Source: Pleodorina starrii
Taxonomy: Eukaryota > Chlorophyta > Chlorophyceae > Chlamydomonadales > Volvocaceae
NCBI GenBank assembly: GCA_030267565.1
Contig: BRXU01000067.1
Coordinates: 1-64,000, forward strand
DNA length: 64,000 nucleotides
Direction: 5' to 3'
Below, piece after piece: positions 26,154-35,431 of this stretch (positions are counted from its first letter, which is position 1; every line of letters begins with the position of its first letter). The notes below the pieces were generated by a model. That model was given only the letters and a program-made list of their open reading frames with translations. It did no database searches and was not told the origin of the DNA. The position numbers were made by a program, and so were the translations under genes.

Positions 26154-27566
26154 TTAGCCGTGGTGGCGTCCGAGGGTTGCACCGAGGATCCGAGCCCCGT
26201 CGGGGAAGGACGCGGGGTGGGGTCCGGAGTAGTTGAGCCGGAGGTAAGGTCCGGTGGGTTCGGCTGGGAACCACTCGGTGCCGCCGGCGATGATGACACC
26301 GGCGTGCTCGCAGTCGTGGGCGAGCTGGGCCAGGTCGGTGTCATCGGGCAGTCGTGCCCACAGGTTCAATCCCCCCGGTGGCACATGCTCCACATGTGCC
26401 TGCGGGGCGTGCTCGGCCAGGTTGGCCAGGAGCTGGTCTCTGCGGGTGCGCAGGTGGTGGCGCAGCCCGCGCAGGTGGGTTTGCCACCCGGGGTGGGTCA
26501 CCACGTCCAAGGCTGCAGTCTGGAGCGCCCCAGAGACGTACATCGCTTCGGCGGCCCGGTCGGTGAGGATGCGCTCCCGCGCCGGGCCCCGGGCGATGAT
26601 TGCGCCCACCCGCAGGGCTGGGGAGACGCTCTTGGTCAGGGACCGCAGGTAGATGACATGCCCGGAGTCGTCGCCGGCAGCCAGGGGCACGGGGGTGGTG
26701 GTGATGCCGAAGTCGTGGGCCCAGTCGTCTTCGACGAGGAAGGCACCATGGGCGCGCACCACCTCGAGCACCTGCTGGGCCCGTTCGGCCGGCCACTGCG
26801 CGCCGGTGGGGTTGGCGTAGTTCGGCTGGGCGTAGAACAGGCGGGCACCGCTCTCATGGAAGGCCCGGTCCAGTTCCACCGGATCCGGGCCCTCGACCCC
26901 GGTGGGCACCGGAACGACATGCACCCCGGCCTGGGAAGCGGCCAGGATCGCCCCCCAATAGGTGGGCGATTCCATGATCACCGGCTGCCCGGCACCGGCC
27001 AGGGCACGGAACACCGAGCTCAGTCCGCTCTGGGTGCCGGGGAGCACGATGACGTCGCTGGGGGTGGATGCGGTGACACCGACCGGGGTGGCCGCGCGCA
27101 GTTCGTGGGCAAACCAGGACTGCAGTTCCGGGACCCCGGCCACCGGGGGACGGGCGATGGCCGCCTCCGAACGGGCCGCCCGGCTCAGCGCGGTACGCAC
27201 CAGACGCTCCGGCAACAGCTCCCGGTCGGGGTAGCCGGAGTGGAAGCCGATCACGTCATGGGGCACGCTGCGCAGCGCGGTGGCCACCGACCGGGCCGGT
27301 GCGTGCGGGGCCCGCAGCGCGGCCGTCTGCCACCCGTAGTCCGCCGGCCGCCCAGTGCGCACGGCACGGACGAAGGTCCCCACCCCGGGCCGGGTCTCGA
27401 CCAAGCCTTGGGTGGCCAGAGTCCGCAGGGCCTTCTGCACCGTCACGGGGCTGGCCTGGTACTGGGCCACCAACGCCCGAGTGGAGGGCAACCGGGCCCC
27501 CGGCGCCGCCGCACCGATCCATTTCCGCAACCCCTCGACAATCCGCGAGCTGTTATCGTTGTCCAT
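26154..27566 (-). CDS. MocR-type regulator: GntR winged helix fused to PLP aminotransferase domain
   Basis: A 470-residue protein. The N-terminal GntR HTH (about 1-75) includes RLPSTRALVAQYQASPVTVQ, followed by a class I/II aminotransferase fold with the Schiff-base Lys in LRSLTKSVSPALRVGAIIA. MocR proteins use pyridoxal phosphate or an amino compound as effector and often control the divergent gene, here an EamA transporter. The start at 27566 overlaps the upstream frame; the longer 610-residue ORF is rejected because it would cover the transporter. IS5 copy 2 inserted exactly at the stop codon, which remains functional. Confidence 0.85.
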   Translation of the reverse strand: MDNDNSSRIVEGLRKWIGAAAPGARLPSTRALVAQYQASPVTVQKALRTLATQGLVETRPGVGTFVRAVRTGRPADYGWQTAALRAPHAPARSVATALRSVPHDVIGFHSGYPDRELLPERLVRTALSRAARSEAAIARPPVAGVPELQSWFAHELRAATPVGVTASTPSDVIVLPGTQSGLSSVFRALAGAGQPVIMESPTYWGAILAASQAGVHVVPVPTGVEGPDPVELDRAFHESGARLFYAQPNYANPTGAQWPAERAQQVLEVVRAHGAFLVEDDWAHDFGITTTPVPLAAGDDSGHVIYLRSLTKSVSPALRVGAIIARGPARERILTDRAAEAMYVSGALQTAALDVVTHPGWQTHLRGLRHHLRTRRDQLLANLAEHAPQAHVEHVPPGGLNLWARLPDDTDLAQLAHDCEHAGVIIAGGTEWFPAEPTGPYLRLNYSGPHPASFPDGARILGATLGRHHG

Positions 27567-27576
27567 GACAAGCAAT

Positions 27577-27588
27577 AGTAGCGCTACT
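27577..27588. promoter_or_regulatory. Palindrome in the MocR/EamA divergent spacer
   Basis: AGTAGCGCTACT is a perfect 12-bp palindrome located between the two start codons, a good candidate MocR operator. Binding is inferred. Confidence 0.45.
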
Positions 27589-27603
27589 GTCTTTGCGCAC
27601 TCT

Positions 27604-28503
27604 GTGATATCGCCTCGGGCGGGCGCAGGACTGTGGTGGGGACTACTGGGGGTCACGGCCTTCTCCTTCACCGTGCCGTTCACCCGGGTGGCCGTCGACG
27701 GGCTCTCCCCACTGTTCATCGGCGCAGGACGAGCTGTCATCGCCGCCGCCCTGGCCGGCGCCGCTCTGGCGCTGACCCGGCAACGCCTTCCGTACCAGAG
27801 CCAGTGGTTCCGGCTGGCGTTGGTCGCCGGCGGGGTCGTGGCCGGTTTTCCGTTGCTGACCTCGTACGCGTTGACCACGACTGACGCCAGCCACGGGGCG
27901 GTGGTCATCGCCCTGCTGCCGGCCGCTACCGCGGTCATGGTCGTGGTTCGAACCCGTGAACGTCCTCCGAAGGCGTTCTGGGTCATGACCGGGGTGGGCG
28001 CGGTCGTGGCGATCGCCTTCGCCGCCGCGCAGTCCGGGAACTTGGGGCAGCTGCACTGGGCGGACGCGCTGCTGTTCGCCGCGGTCGTGGCCGCGGCCGT
28101 CGGCTACGCCGAGGGCGGTCTGCTGGCCCGGGAGCTCGGCGCCTGGCAGACCATCTCCTGGGCCCTGGTGCTGGCCTCCCCCGTGATGCTGGCCCTGACG
28201 GCCCTCGCGATGATCCAGCAACCCCTGGCAGGGACGCCGGTGCAGTGGGCCGCGTTCGCCTATCTCGGGGTTGTGAGCATGTTCTTGGGCTTCTTCGCCT
28301 GGTACCGCGGTCTGGGCATCGGACCCATGGCCCAGGTCAGCCAGATCCAGCTCGTCCAGCCGGTGCTGAGCATCCTCTGGGCCGCGTGGCTACTGGGCGA
28401 GCACCTCACCATGACCACCGTGGCCGGCGGGGTGGCCGTGATCCTCTGCGCGACTCTGGCAGTACGCATCCGGCTCGGCACCACCTCACCGACCAGGACC
28501 TAA
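27604..28503 (+). CDS. EamA/DMT-family membrane transporter
   Basis: About 299 residues with ten predicted membrane helices in two EamA repeats; GVTAFSFTVPFTRVAVDGLS opens repeat one and YLGVVSMFLGFFAWYRGLGI is the diagnostic second-repeat phrase. These export amino acids or metabolites. GTG at 27604 is preferred because it leaves room for the operator; an ATG at 27565 overlaps the regulator start. No ribosome-binding site precedes 27604, so a leaderless message is possible. Control by the divergent MocR is likely. Confidence 0.8.
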   Translation: MISPRAGAGLWWGLLGVTAFSFTVPFTRVAVDGLSPLFIGAGRAVIAAALAGAALALTRQRLPYQSQWFRLALVAGGVVAGFPLLTSYALTTTDASHGAVVIALLPAATAVMVVVRTRERPPKAFWVMTGVGAVVAIAFAAAQSGNLGQLHWADALLFAAVVAAAVGYAEGGLLARELGAWQTISWALVLASPVMLALTALAMIQQPLAGTPVQWAAFAYLGVVSMFLGFFAWYRGLGIGPMAQVSQIQLVQPVLSILWAAWLLGEHLTMTTVAGGVAVILCATLAVRIRLGTTSPTRT

Positions 28504-28585
28504 AAAGCCGGCGCCGTCACCGACGCGCCCGCCTCTCCCCCACCCACCACGCACCGACCACCCGTACCGGAAAGACACCGCACCC

Positions 28586-29812
28586 ATGAACCACCAGCAC
28601 AGATTCCAGCAGTCCGACAAGCTCAAGAACGTCCTCTACGACATCCGCGGCCCCGTGCTGGAGCAGGCGGAGCACATGGAGGCGGAGGGCCACCGGATCC
28701 TCAAGCTCAACATCGGCAACCCCGCGCCGTTCGGCTTCGAGGCACCCGACGCGATCCTCGTGGACATGATCAAGAACCTGCCCAACGCGCAGGGCTACTC
28801 GGACTCCCGCGGCATCTACTCGGCCCGCACGGCCGTGGTGCAGTACTACCAGACGCGCGGGATCATGAACCTCGACACCGACGACGTCTACCTGGGCAAC
28901 GGCGTCTCCGAGCTCATCACCATGACGCTGCAGGCGCTGTGCAACCCGGGCGACGAGATCCTCATCCCCTCGCCCGACTACCCCCTGTGGACCGCGTCGG
29001 TGGCCCTGTCCGGCGGCACCCCCGTGCACTACCGGTGCGAGGAGGACAACGACTGGAACCCGGACCTCGAGGACCTCGCGGCGAAGATCACCCCCAACAC
29101 CAAGGGCATCGTGATCATCAACCCGAACAACCCCACCGGCGCGGTCTACTCCCGCGAGGTGCTGCAGACCATCGTGGACCTCGCCGCGGAGCACGAGCTG
29201 ATCCTGTTCTCGGACGAGATCTACGAGAAGATCACCTACGACGACGCCGAGATGATCAACACCGCGACCCTCACCGGCGAGGACGTGCTGTGCCTGACCT
29301 TCTCCGGGCTCTCCAAGGCCTACCGGGTGGCCGGGTACCGCGCCGGGTGGCTGGCGATCACCGGGCCCAACTGGAAGGCCGAGAGCTTCATCGAGGGCAT
29401 CAAGCTGCTCGCCAACATGCGCATGTGCGCCAACGTCCCGGCCCAGCACGCGATCCAGACAGCCCTGGGCGGCTACCAGTCGATCAACGACCTCATCCTC
29501 CCGGGCGGGCGGCTCAAGGCCCAGCGCGACCTCGCCCACCGGCGGCTCAACGAGATCGACGGCGTGTCCTGCCGGCAGGCCGACGGCGCCCTGTACCTGT
29601 TCCCCAAGCTGGACGTGGAGAAGTTCAACATCGTCGACGACGAGAAGTTCGCCCTCGACCTGCTCAAGGAGCAGAAGATCCTCGTCAGCCACGGCCGGGC
29701 GTTCAACTGGCCGGAGCCCGACCACTTCCGCCTCGTCACCCTGCCGTCCGTGGAGATGCTGGCCACGGCGCTGGACCGGATCGAGGAGTTCCTCGGCAAC
29801 TACCGCCAATAA
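28586..29812 (+). CDS. alaA: Pyridoxal-phosphate aminotransferase, alanine transaminase type
   Basis: A 408-residue fold-type I aminotransferase. The segments LNIGNPAPFGFEAPDAILVD, IIINPNNPTGAVYSREVL, LILFSDEIYEKITYDDA and FSGLSKAYRVAGYRAGWL (PLP lysine in SGLSK) match AlaA-type pyruvate-glutamate/alanine transaminases. Cytoplasmic. GGAAAG lies upstream of the ATG. It follows the EamA gene by 82 bp, and co-transcription would link amino-acid synthesis with export. Codon use is typical of a well-expressed housekeeping gene. Confidence 0.85.
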   Translation: MNHQHRFQQSDKLKNVLYDIRGPVLEQAEHMEAEGHRILKLNIGNPAPFGFEAPDAILVDMIKNLPNAQGYSDSRGIYSARTAVVQYYQTRGIMNLDTDDVYLGNGVSELITMTLQALCNPGDEILIPSPDYPLWTASVALSGGTPVHYRCEEDNDWNPDLEDLAAKITPNTKGIVIINPNNPTGAVYSREVLQTIVDLAAEHELILFSDEIYEKITYDDAEMINTATLTGEDVLCLTFSGLSKAYRVAGYRAGWLAITGPNWKAESFIEGIKLLANMRMCANVPAQHAIQTALGGYQSINDLILPGGRLKAQRDLAHRRLNEIDGVSCRQADGALYLFPKLDVEKFNIVDDEKFALDLLKEQKILVSHGRAFNWPEPDHFRLVTLPSVEMLATALDRIEEFLGNYRQ

Positions 29813-29852
29813 CCGGGCCTCTGTTGCGGGGTCTGGGGCTGGCTCCGATGGC

Positions 29853-31271
29853 CTAGTAGACCAGGGCTGGTTCGGCGTCCGGGCTGATCCTGCGACCGGG
29901 CACCGCCGCGTGCCACGACCGGGCGAGGATCTCCACGGCCCGGCGTGTCTCTTCTGCCGGGTAGCTGAAGGGCAGGCGGAGGAAGCGTTCGAAGACGCCC
30001 CCCATTCCGAACCGGGGGCCTGCTCCCAGCAGGAGACCGCTGTCGCGGGCCGCCAGGGCGAGTTGGGAGCTGACCGGCTGTCCGATGTTGACCCAGGTGC
30101 ACAGGCCTCCCAGGACATGGGGGACGTCCCAGGTCGGGAGGCGTTCCCGGAGCAGGGCTTCGAGGTGGTCGCGCCCCTGGGCGAGCTGCCGTGCCCGGAA
30201 TCGCAGCAGCTCGTCGTAGTTGCCGAGCATTTCCAGGCCGATGAGCTGCTCCAGGATGGGTGTCCCGAGGTCGTTGGCGCAGCGGGCCTGCTCGAGCCGG
30301 CGGATCATGTCCGCATCCGCACGGATCCAGCCGATCCGCAGTCCTCCCCAGACCGTCTTGTTCAGGGATCCGATGAGGATGGCCGGACCGTAGGCGGCCA
30401 GCGGGAGCTGCGGCACGCCGTCGATCCGCAGCTCGGCCATGGTCTCGTCGGCCACCACCACCGATCCGTGACGCGCAGCCACCGCCATGAGACGCTCGCG
30501 CTGGTGCCCTGGCATGACCGCACCGGTGGGGTTGTGGAAGTCGGGCATCACATACGCCAGGGTCGGGCGGGCCCGCTGGAACTCCTGCTCCAGCCCGTCG
30601 TCGTCCCACCCCTGTCGGGCGTCCACGGCGACCGGGACGAGGCGGCGTCCGGCGGACTTCAGCGCCTCGTAGGCGTGCGGGTAGCTGGGGGCCTCCACCA
30701 GTGCCGTGTCGCTGCGGCGCAGCAGGGTTCGCGCCACCAGGGAGATCGCGTGCTGCGCGCCGAGGGTGACCATGATCTGCCCGGGCTCGGTCGGCACCCC
30801 GCGGCCGGTGTAGCGCTCGGCCAGGGCCTTCCGGAGGCGAGGAAGCCCGACTGGGTCGAAGCCGTGGCCGTTCAGATACGCCGGGAGCTCCTGTGCGGCC
30901 CGCGCGACGGCTTCTCCGATCTGCGGTGCTGCCGGAAGAGTGGCTTTGCTGAAGTCGAGGGTGACAGTGGCGGGACCGTCATCCCCCGCAGGTGTGGTGC
31001 CTCGCCCGGGCATCACGACCACGCTGCCTGAGCCCCTGGTGCTGTGCAGGTAGCCGGCCGTGCGCAGGCGCGTGTAGGCCGCCGCGACCGTGGTGCGGCT
31101 GAGACCGAGCTCGGCGGCCAGTTCACGTTCTGCCGGCATCCTCGTGCCGAGGGGGATCCGTCCGTCGAGGGTGAGGAGGCGAATGCGGTCGGCGAGGGCC
31201 TCATAGGCGGGACCGCCCGCGCGCCAGGTGCCGAGATCAACGACCAGCCGACGTGCCGAGAGAACCATCAT
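29853..31271 (-). CDS. MocR-type regulator of the YczR kind (copy 1)
   Basis: A 472-residue GntR-aminotransferase fusion. The HTH holds LPLGTRMPAERELAAELGLS-like spacing (GTRMPAERELAAELGLSRTT), and the PLP lysine lies in LIGSLNKTVWGGLRIGWIRA. It is divergent from a YczE-like membrane protein, the conserved arrangement of YczR/YczE pairs. Adjacent ATGs at 31271 and 31268 are both possible; the longer upstream frame would cover the operator. A paralogue with the same partner lies at 42934. Confidence 0.85.
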   Translation of the reverse strand: MMVLSARRLVVDLGTWRAGGPAYEALADRIRLLTLDGRIPLGTRMPAERELAAELGLSRTTVAAAYTRLRTAGYLHSTRGSGSVVVMPGRGTTPAGDDGPATVTLDFSKATLPAAPQIGEAVARAAQELPAYLNGHGFDPVGLPRLRKALAERYTGRGVPTEPGQIMVTLGAQHAISLVARTLLRRSDTALVEAPSYPHAYEALKSAGRRLVPVAVDARQGWDDDGLEQEFQRARPTLAYVMPDFHNPTGAVMPGHQRERLMAVAARHGSVVVADETMAELRIDGVPQLPLAAYGPAILIGSLNKTVWGGLRIGWIRADADMIRRLEQARCANDLGTPILEQLIGLEMLGNYDELLRFRARQLAQGRDHLEALLRERLPTWDVPHVLGGLCTWVNIGQPVSSQLALAARDSGLLLGAGPRFGMGGVFERFLRLPFSYPAEETRRAVEILARSWHAAVPGRRISPDAEPALVY

Positions 31272-31288
31272 CAGGCCACCGTGCCACA

Positions 31289-31331
31289 ATTGGCCTCTTG
31301 TTGTCAGGCCAATCAGTTGTTGCACTTGGCC
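31289..31331. promoter_or_regulatory. Operator candidate in the YczR/YczE spacer
   Basis: An 8-bp inverted repeat ATTGGCCT (31289-31296) and AGGCCAAT (31306-31313) is followed by a third half-site TTGGCC at 31326-31331. MocR regulators commonly bind such mixed inverted and direct repeats. A related GGCCAG/CTGGCC pair occurs in the paralogous spacer at 44340. Confidence 0.55.
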
Positions 31332-31332
31332 T

Positions 31333-31977
31333 ATGACCTTGCTCGGCTCCTGGCGTGGCACGCAACTGTTGATCGGCCTGTTCCTCTACGGGTTCGCCCT
31401 GGCCATGATGATCCGGGCCACCCTCGGCGTCGCACCGTGGGACGTCCTGAGCCAGGGCTCGTCGCTGCGGACGGGTGTCCCCTTCGGCCTCATGACCAAT
31501 CTCATCGGGGTGGTCGTGCTGCTGCTCTGGATTCCGCTGCGGCAGAAGCCCGGCGTCGGCACGGTGCTCAACGTTGTGCTCGTCGGCCCCAGCGCGGAGG
31601 TCGGTCTGGCGGTGATCGGGGAGCCCGAGGCACTGTGGGCGCGGATCCTGCTGTTCTCCGGCGGTCTACTCCTCCTCGCCCTGGCCAGTGGCCTCTACCT
31701 CGGGGCGCGGCTGGGCCCGGGCCCTCGCGACGGCCTGATGACCGGGCTGCACCAGCACCTCGGTCTGCCCATCTGGTTCGTGCGCACGGCCATCGAGGGC
31801 ACCGTCCTGATGCTCGGCTGGTGGCTCGGCGGCTCGGTCGGAGCGGGCACCGTGGCTTTCGCGCTGCTCATCGGCCCGCTCATCAACCTGACCCTGCCGG
31901 TCCTTCGCGTCCCTGAGCGTCGGAACACACCGATCCCGACGCCGCCCACCCGGCCCGCCATCGACTCCACCCTCTGA
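31333..31977 (+). CDS. YczE/YyaS/YitT-type membrane protein (copy 1)
   Basis: A 214-residue integral membrane protein with about five helices: LLIGLFLYGFALAMMIRATL, LMTNLIGVVVLLLWIPLR, and the family phrase GLYLGARLGPGPRDGLMTGL near the middle. The substrate is unknown; YczE proteins are proposed transporters controlled by YczR. The start at 31333 places it directly after the operator. The downstream small gene begins 38 bp later, so the three genes to 32944 form an operon. Confidence 0.8.
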   Translation: MTLLGSWRGTQLLIGLFLYGFALAMMIRATLGVAPWDVLSQGSSLRTGVPFGLMTNLIGVVVLLLWIPLRQKPGVGTVLNVVLVGPSAEVGLAVIGEPEALWARILLFSGGLLLLALASGLYLGARLGPGPRDGLMTGLHQHLGLPIWFVRTAIEGTVLMLGWWLGGSVGAGTVAFALLIGPLINLTLPVLRVPERRNTPIPTPPTRPAIDSTL

Positions 31978-32015
31978 AACCTCCAAGGCGACCCCGGTCA
32001 CAGAAGGAGCCTCCC

Positions 32016-32255
32016 ATGGCCAGCGGCCTCTACCTCCTGATACTCATCACGCTCTTCGTCCGCATCGGACGGCTCTCCACCCCCGCACGAGAACGCACCG
32101 ACCTGCGCACCTGGACACCGCATGACGTGTGGTGCAACGCCTGGCGCGGGGTGATCGTGCTCGGCGAGCACGGCCCCTCCTACCCACCCCTGCACTCCCC
32201 CGCGCCCCGCCAGCAGCGCGAGGCAGACACAGACACCCCAGGATCACGTTTATGA
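32016..32255 (+). CDS. Small one-helix membrane protein coupled to the next YczE gene
   Basis: A 79-residue protein starting at 32016 with a strong AAGGAG seven bases upstream. The N-terminus GLYLLILITLFVRIGRLS is one transmembrane helix, then a hydrophilic tail follows. Its stop overlaps the next start (ATGA at 32252), indicating translational coupling. No family was recognised. The ribosome-binding site and overlap argue for a real gene even though it is short. Confidence 0.6.
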   Translation: MASGLYLLILITLFVRIGRLSTPARERTDLRTWTPHDVWCNAWRGVIVLGEHGPSYPPLHSPAPRQQREADTDTPGSRL

Positions 32256-32944
32256 GCCCACCCCCGACCACCTCCACCGGTCGGCCTTCGGTGGCACGAC
32301 AGATGAACGCCGGCGAGCAGCTGCGGGCGGAGAAGAAGACCCACCGGCTGATCCAGCTGCTGATCGGGCTAACCGGTTACGGCACCGCCTTGGCCCTGCT
32401 GGTCGGCTCCGGAGTAGGGGCCTCGAGCTGGAACGTGCTGGCCGAAGGCCTCGCCCACCGCTCCGGATTGACTTTCAGGATGGCCACGAACCTGATCGCC
32501 CTGGTGGTGCTGGTGTTCTGGATCCCGCTGCGCGAGCTCCCCGGACTGGGCACCGTCTTCAACGTCGTGCTCGTCGGTACTACCGCTGATGTCGCCGCCC
32601 ACCTCATCCCCGCCCCGGCCACACTGGTCCAACAGCTCACCCACTACAGCCTCGGGCTGGTCCTGTTCGCGTTCTTCGACGCCCTCTACCTCGGGGCCCG
32701 CTTCGGCTCCGGGCCCCGGGACGGACTGATGACCGGAGCCATCCGGGTGACCGACCAACCACTGTGGAAGGTGCGAACCAGCATTGAGGTCATCGTGGTA
32801 GCCATCGGATGGGTACTCGGCGGGACCGTGGGGGCGGGCACCCTGATCCTCGCCTTGGCAGCCGGCCCCCTGGTCCAGGCCTTCCTGCACCACACCACCG
32901 TGCCACTACGCATCGACAACCCACCTGCCTCAACGGCCCACTGA
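32252..32944 (+). CDS. YczE-like membrane protein (copy 2)
   Basis: A 230-residue membrane protein of the same family as its upstream neighbour, with FRMATNLIALVVLVFWIPLR and ALYLGARFGSGPRDGLMTGA. It has a longer basic N-terminal cytoplasmic leader (GEQLRAEKKTHRLIQLLIG). It is far closer to the protein at 44449 (most residues identical) than to the adjacent copy at 31333, so it probably arose by duplication of that locus. Translation depends on the overlapping small gene. Confidence 0.8.
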   Translation: MSPPPTTSTGRPSVARQMNAGEQLRAEKKTHRLIQLLIGLTGYGTALALLVGSGVGASSWNVLAEGLAHRSGLTFRMATNLIALVVLVFWIPLRELPGLGTVFNVVLVGTTADVAAHLIPAPATLVQQLTHYSLGLVLFAFFDALYLGARFGSGPRDGLMTGAIRVTDQPLWKVRTSIEVIVVAIGWVLGGTVGAGTLILALAAGPLVQAFLHHTTVPLRIDNPPASTAH

Positions 32945-33124
32945 ACGAACACACCCCACGGGCTCACCCCATCCCCTCCCCGGCTCAACTGGCCTCTCGG
33001 GGCTCAATGAACCGGCACAGGTGGGGACCTCTACTGCGACTTTGCGGTGATGGCATCCGCGTTGGGGAGTTTCACAACACCCGACCGGCACCGTCGATCA
33101 CAGAGCCGCGCGTTCGGCCTGGAT

Positions 33125-34162
33125 CTATTCAAATCGAGCGCCGAGTTCTCCGGTGACGTGAGCGACAGCACTGGCATACAGGTCTCGCTCCTGACCGGTC
33201 AGATCACCTCGATCAACCAGGAGGCTGCGGTGATGCAGGGACGTGAGGAACCGTTCATAGACCTCCCAAGCATCACAGCGGATCATTACTTCTTCCACGG
33301 TGCCCGTGGCCGCCGGGTGCTCGCTGGCCGCCAGATAGACCTCGATCAAATCCCGGGTCTGGGCCCGGGTCAGGGGCAGATGCCACGGGTCCACCGTGAT
33401 CCGCCCACCGAGGTAAGCGAGGTCTTGGGCGGGGTCCCCGATCTCCGACCACTCCCAATCGATGTACCGCACCGTGGTGTCCCCCTCGACGAGGATGTTG
33501 GGCAGCAACAGATCCCCGTGGATCAGCGCGAAGGACTCCAACCGGTTGAACGTCTTCTGTGCCTCCTGCAGATACGCACCCACCTTCCGCGCCAGTCGTG
33601 GCACGTCGGGCTCGTTCATCACTCCTGGGTGGTTGTCCACCCACCACTCCAGCCCGGCGGCGAATTGACCGGCGATGTCCACCGTCTCCCGGCGTTCCTC
33701 CTCGGGGGTGGTCAGTTCACCGCAGCGGTCGAAGCGCTGGGCATGCAGACGAGCCATCTGCTGGGCATGGGCCCGGACCAGCGCCGGGGTCCACTGCCCC
33801 GGTGGGAGGACACGGCCGGGTACGAAGCTGACCACCATGTACGGAGCACCCAACGGGTTGTCCGCCGACTCCTCCAGCACCAGCGCCTGCGGGCCGATGC
33901 CGGTGGGCACCAGGCTCAGCCCGTGGAATTCCTCCCGCATCGGCCGCGGCAGCTCCTCCACCGGACGCTGGGCGATCCGCACCACCACTCGTTGCTCGCC
34001 GGTCTCCAGCAACCACGCCGCGAAGCTCTCCCCATGCCCCAGCAGGCGCACCTCGTCCCCGTCTCCCGGTGAGGAGCCCAGGCCGACCGCGGCCGGGGCC
34101 TGGCCGGCCAGACGAACCAGTCGGTCGGCCATGGACGGATGCTCAGGACGGACAGGACTCAT
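33125..34162 (-). CDS. Aminoglycoside-phosphotransferase-fold kinase
   Basis: A 345-residue protein of the APH/choline-kinase superfamily. The catalytic loop is ALIHGDLLLPNILVE (HGDxxxxN) and the metal-binding segment YIDWEWSEIGDPAQDLAYL. An N-terminal lobe holds LLGHGESFAAWLLETGEQRV, the nucleotide-binding strand pair. The substrate cannot be assigned; such enzymes phosphorylate antibiotics, sugars or choline. It stands alone; the C-terminus is helical and usual in length. Confidence 0.8.
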   Translation of the reverse strand: MSPVRPEHPSMADRLVRLAGQAPAAVGLGSSPGDGDEVRLLGHGESFAAWLLETGEQRVVVRIAQRPVEELPRPMREEFHGLSLVPTGIGPQALVLEESADNPLGAPYMVVSFVPGRVLPPGQWTPALVRAHAQQMARLHAQRFDRCGELTTPEEERRETVDIAGQFAAGLEWWVDNHPGVMNEPDVPRLARKVGAYLQEAQKTFNRLESFALIHGDLLLPNILVEGDTTVRYIDWEWSEIGDPAQDLAYLGGRITVDPWHLPLTRAQTRDLIEVYLAASEHPAATGTVEEVMIRCDAWEVYERFLTSLHHRSLLVDRGDLTGQERDLYASAVAHVTGELGARFE

Positions 34163-34333
34163 GGCCCCAGTCTGCCCGCAATCACACCTGGCTCGAGAAC
34201 CAATGCCGTGCCCCCCGCGGCACCGAGGAAACGGCCCCAGCGCTCACATCGGAACCCTCACCGCGTCGTTCGAGGGCGCAACGCAGTGGCGCAGACTGCA
34301 CCAGTTACGGCTTGCAGGCGCGGCAATCGTCTC

Positions 34334-35431
34334 TCAATGCACTAGTGACAAATGCGCTCGAGAGCGGTCGCGCACTCGAGTGTTGCTTTCCCGAGGGGTG
34401 ACGTCCGCGAGGGCTTGTCCGAAAGTCAGGCCGTGCACTTCAGCCGCTGGAACGCCGAGACGTTGGGCGATCTCCTCGGTGCCCCATCCCTTGGATTTGT
34501 GGAGCGCCGGAAGGACGACATTGAAGACGCGAGAAGTTTCGCGTTCCATGCCTTCTGGTTCACCGGATCGATAACCGCGTTTGGTTAGCTCGATACAGGC
34601 CTGCCGATAGGACCAGTTCGTCAGCAGCCCAGCTTTGTGAAGTGCGTAGGCCAATGCCATAGCCGAGACGCCCAGGCTGACTTTGAGTCTGAGAACTGTG
34701 GCGATTGACGGCTCCCTGCCTACTTGTGAACGCAGCAAGATGCGGGGCATGAGGAACTCAGAGGCGAACTGATCGGCTTCTTGCTCCGCGTTTCGTTCGC
34801 TGTTTGAGGAGGCGTCCAGGCCAGCGTGCAGGACTAGATGCCCTATCTCGTGCGCCAAATCGAACCGGGAGCGTTCGGCGGTTTTCATCGTGGAGAGGAA
34901 TACATACGGTCGGTCGTCTTCCCACAAGCTGAAGGCGTCCACATCGGCCGTTCCCGGGGGCAAGCTGAGGACTCGAGCACCATGGGACTCGGCCAGGCGC
35001 AATGAGTTTGGCAGAGGGTCAATCCCTAACTGCCACTCGGCACGTAGTTGTTGCGCCGCATCAAGCGGATCGACCCCCGCCAGGTCAGGAATGCTCAGTT
35101 CCGGCAAAGCGAAGTGCTCGGTGATCAGCCCATACAGCTCCACCCCGATACGTCCTGCTGAAGTCGCCGCGTGCTTCTGCGCAGCACTCGAGCGGCGCCG
35201 GGCACGGAAGAACACCCGTTCCTCTTCCAGTGGTGATGTCGCAGGCATGTGGAAGAACGCTGGGGTACAGCCAATTGCTTGCGCTAGCGCGGAAGCGGCC
35301 CGATCCGGAGCACCGTGAGTCTCATAGTTTGTCACTGTGCGGGGAGTGGCCTGAAGCCGGTGGGCCAGCTCAGTCTTACTGAGTCCCGCCCGCAACCTCG
35401 CCAGTGCGATCCGCGAGGGTTCTAGGGTCAC
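34334..35431 (-). CDS. XRE helix-turn-helix and ImmA/IrrE metallopeptidase protein
   Basis: A 365-residue protein. Residues about 7-60 are an XRE HTH (LARLRAGLSKTELAHRLQAT), and residues about 165-260 are the ImmA/IrrE (DUF955) zinc peptidase domain with HEIGH in RFDLAHEIGHLVLHAGLDAS and AEQEADQFASEFLMPR. Such proteins cleave repressors of mobile elements or act as antitoxin-like regulators. It overlaps the upstream gene by ATGA, so the two form a coupled pair. Confidence 0.85.
   Translation of the reverse strand: MTLEPSRIALARLRAGLSKTELAHRLQATPRTVTNYETHGAPDRAASALAQAIGCTPAFFHMPATSPLEEERVFFRARRRSSAAQKHAATSAGRIGVELYGLITEHFALPELSIPDLAGVDPLDAAQQLRAEWQLGIDPLPNSLRLAESHGARVLSLPPGTADVDAFSLWEDDRPYVFLSTMKTAERSRFDLAHEIGHLVLHAGLDASSNSERNAEQEADQFASEFLMPRILLRSQVGREPSIATVLRLKVSLGVSAMALAYALHKAGLLTNWSYRQACIELTKRGYRSGEPEGMERETSRVFNVVLPALHKSKGWGTEEIAQRLGVPAAEVHGLTFGQALADVTPRESNTRVRDRSRAHLSLVH

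Noticed and set aside
26154..27986. A 610-residue version of the EamA-linked MocR protein
   Set aside because: The N-terminal extension is antisense to the EamA transporter and would swallow the divergent operator; the start at 27566 gives the normal MocR length.
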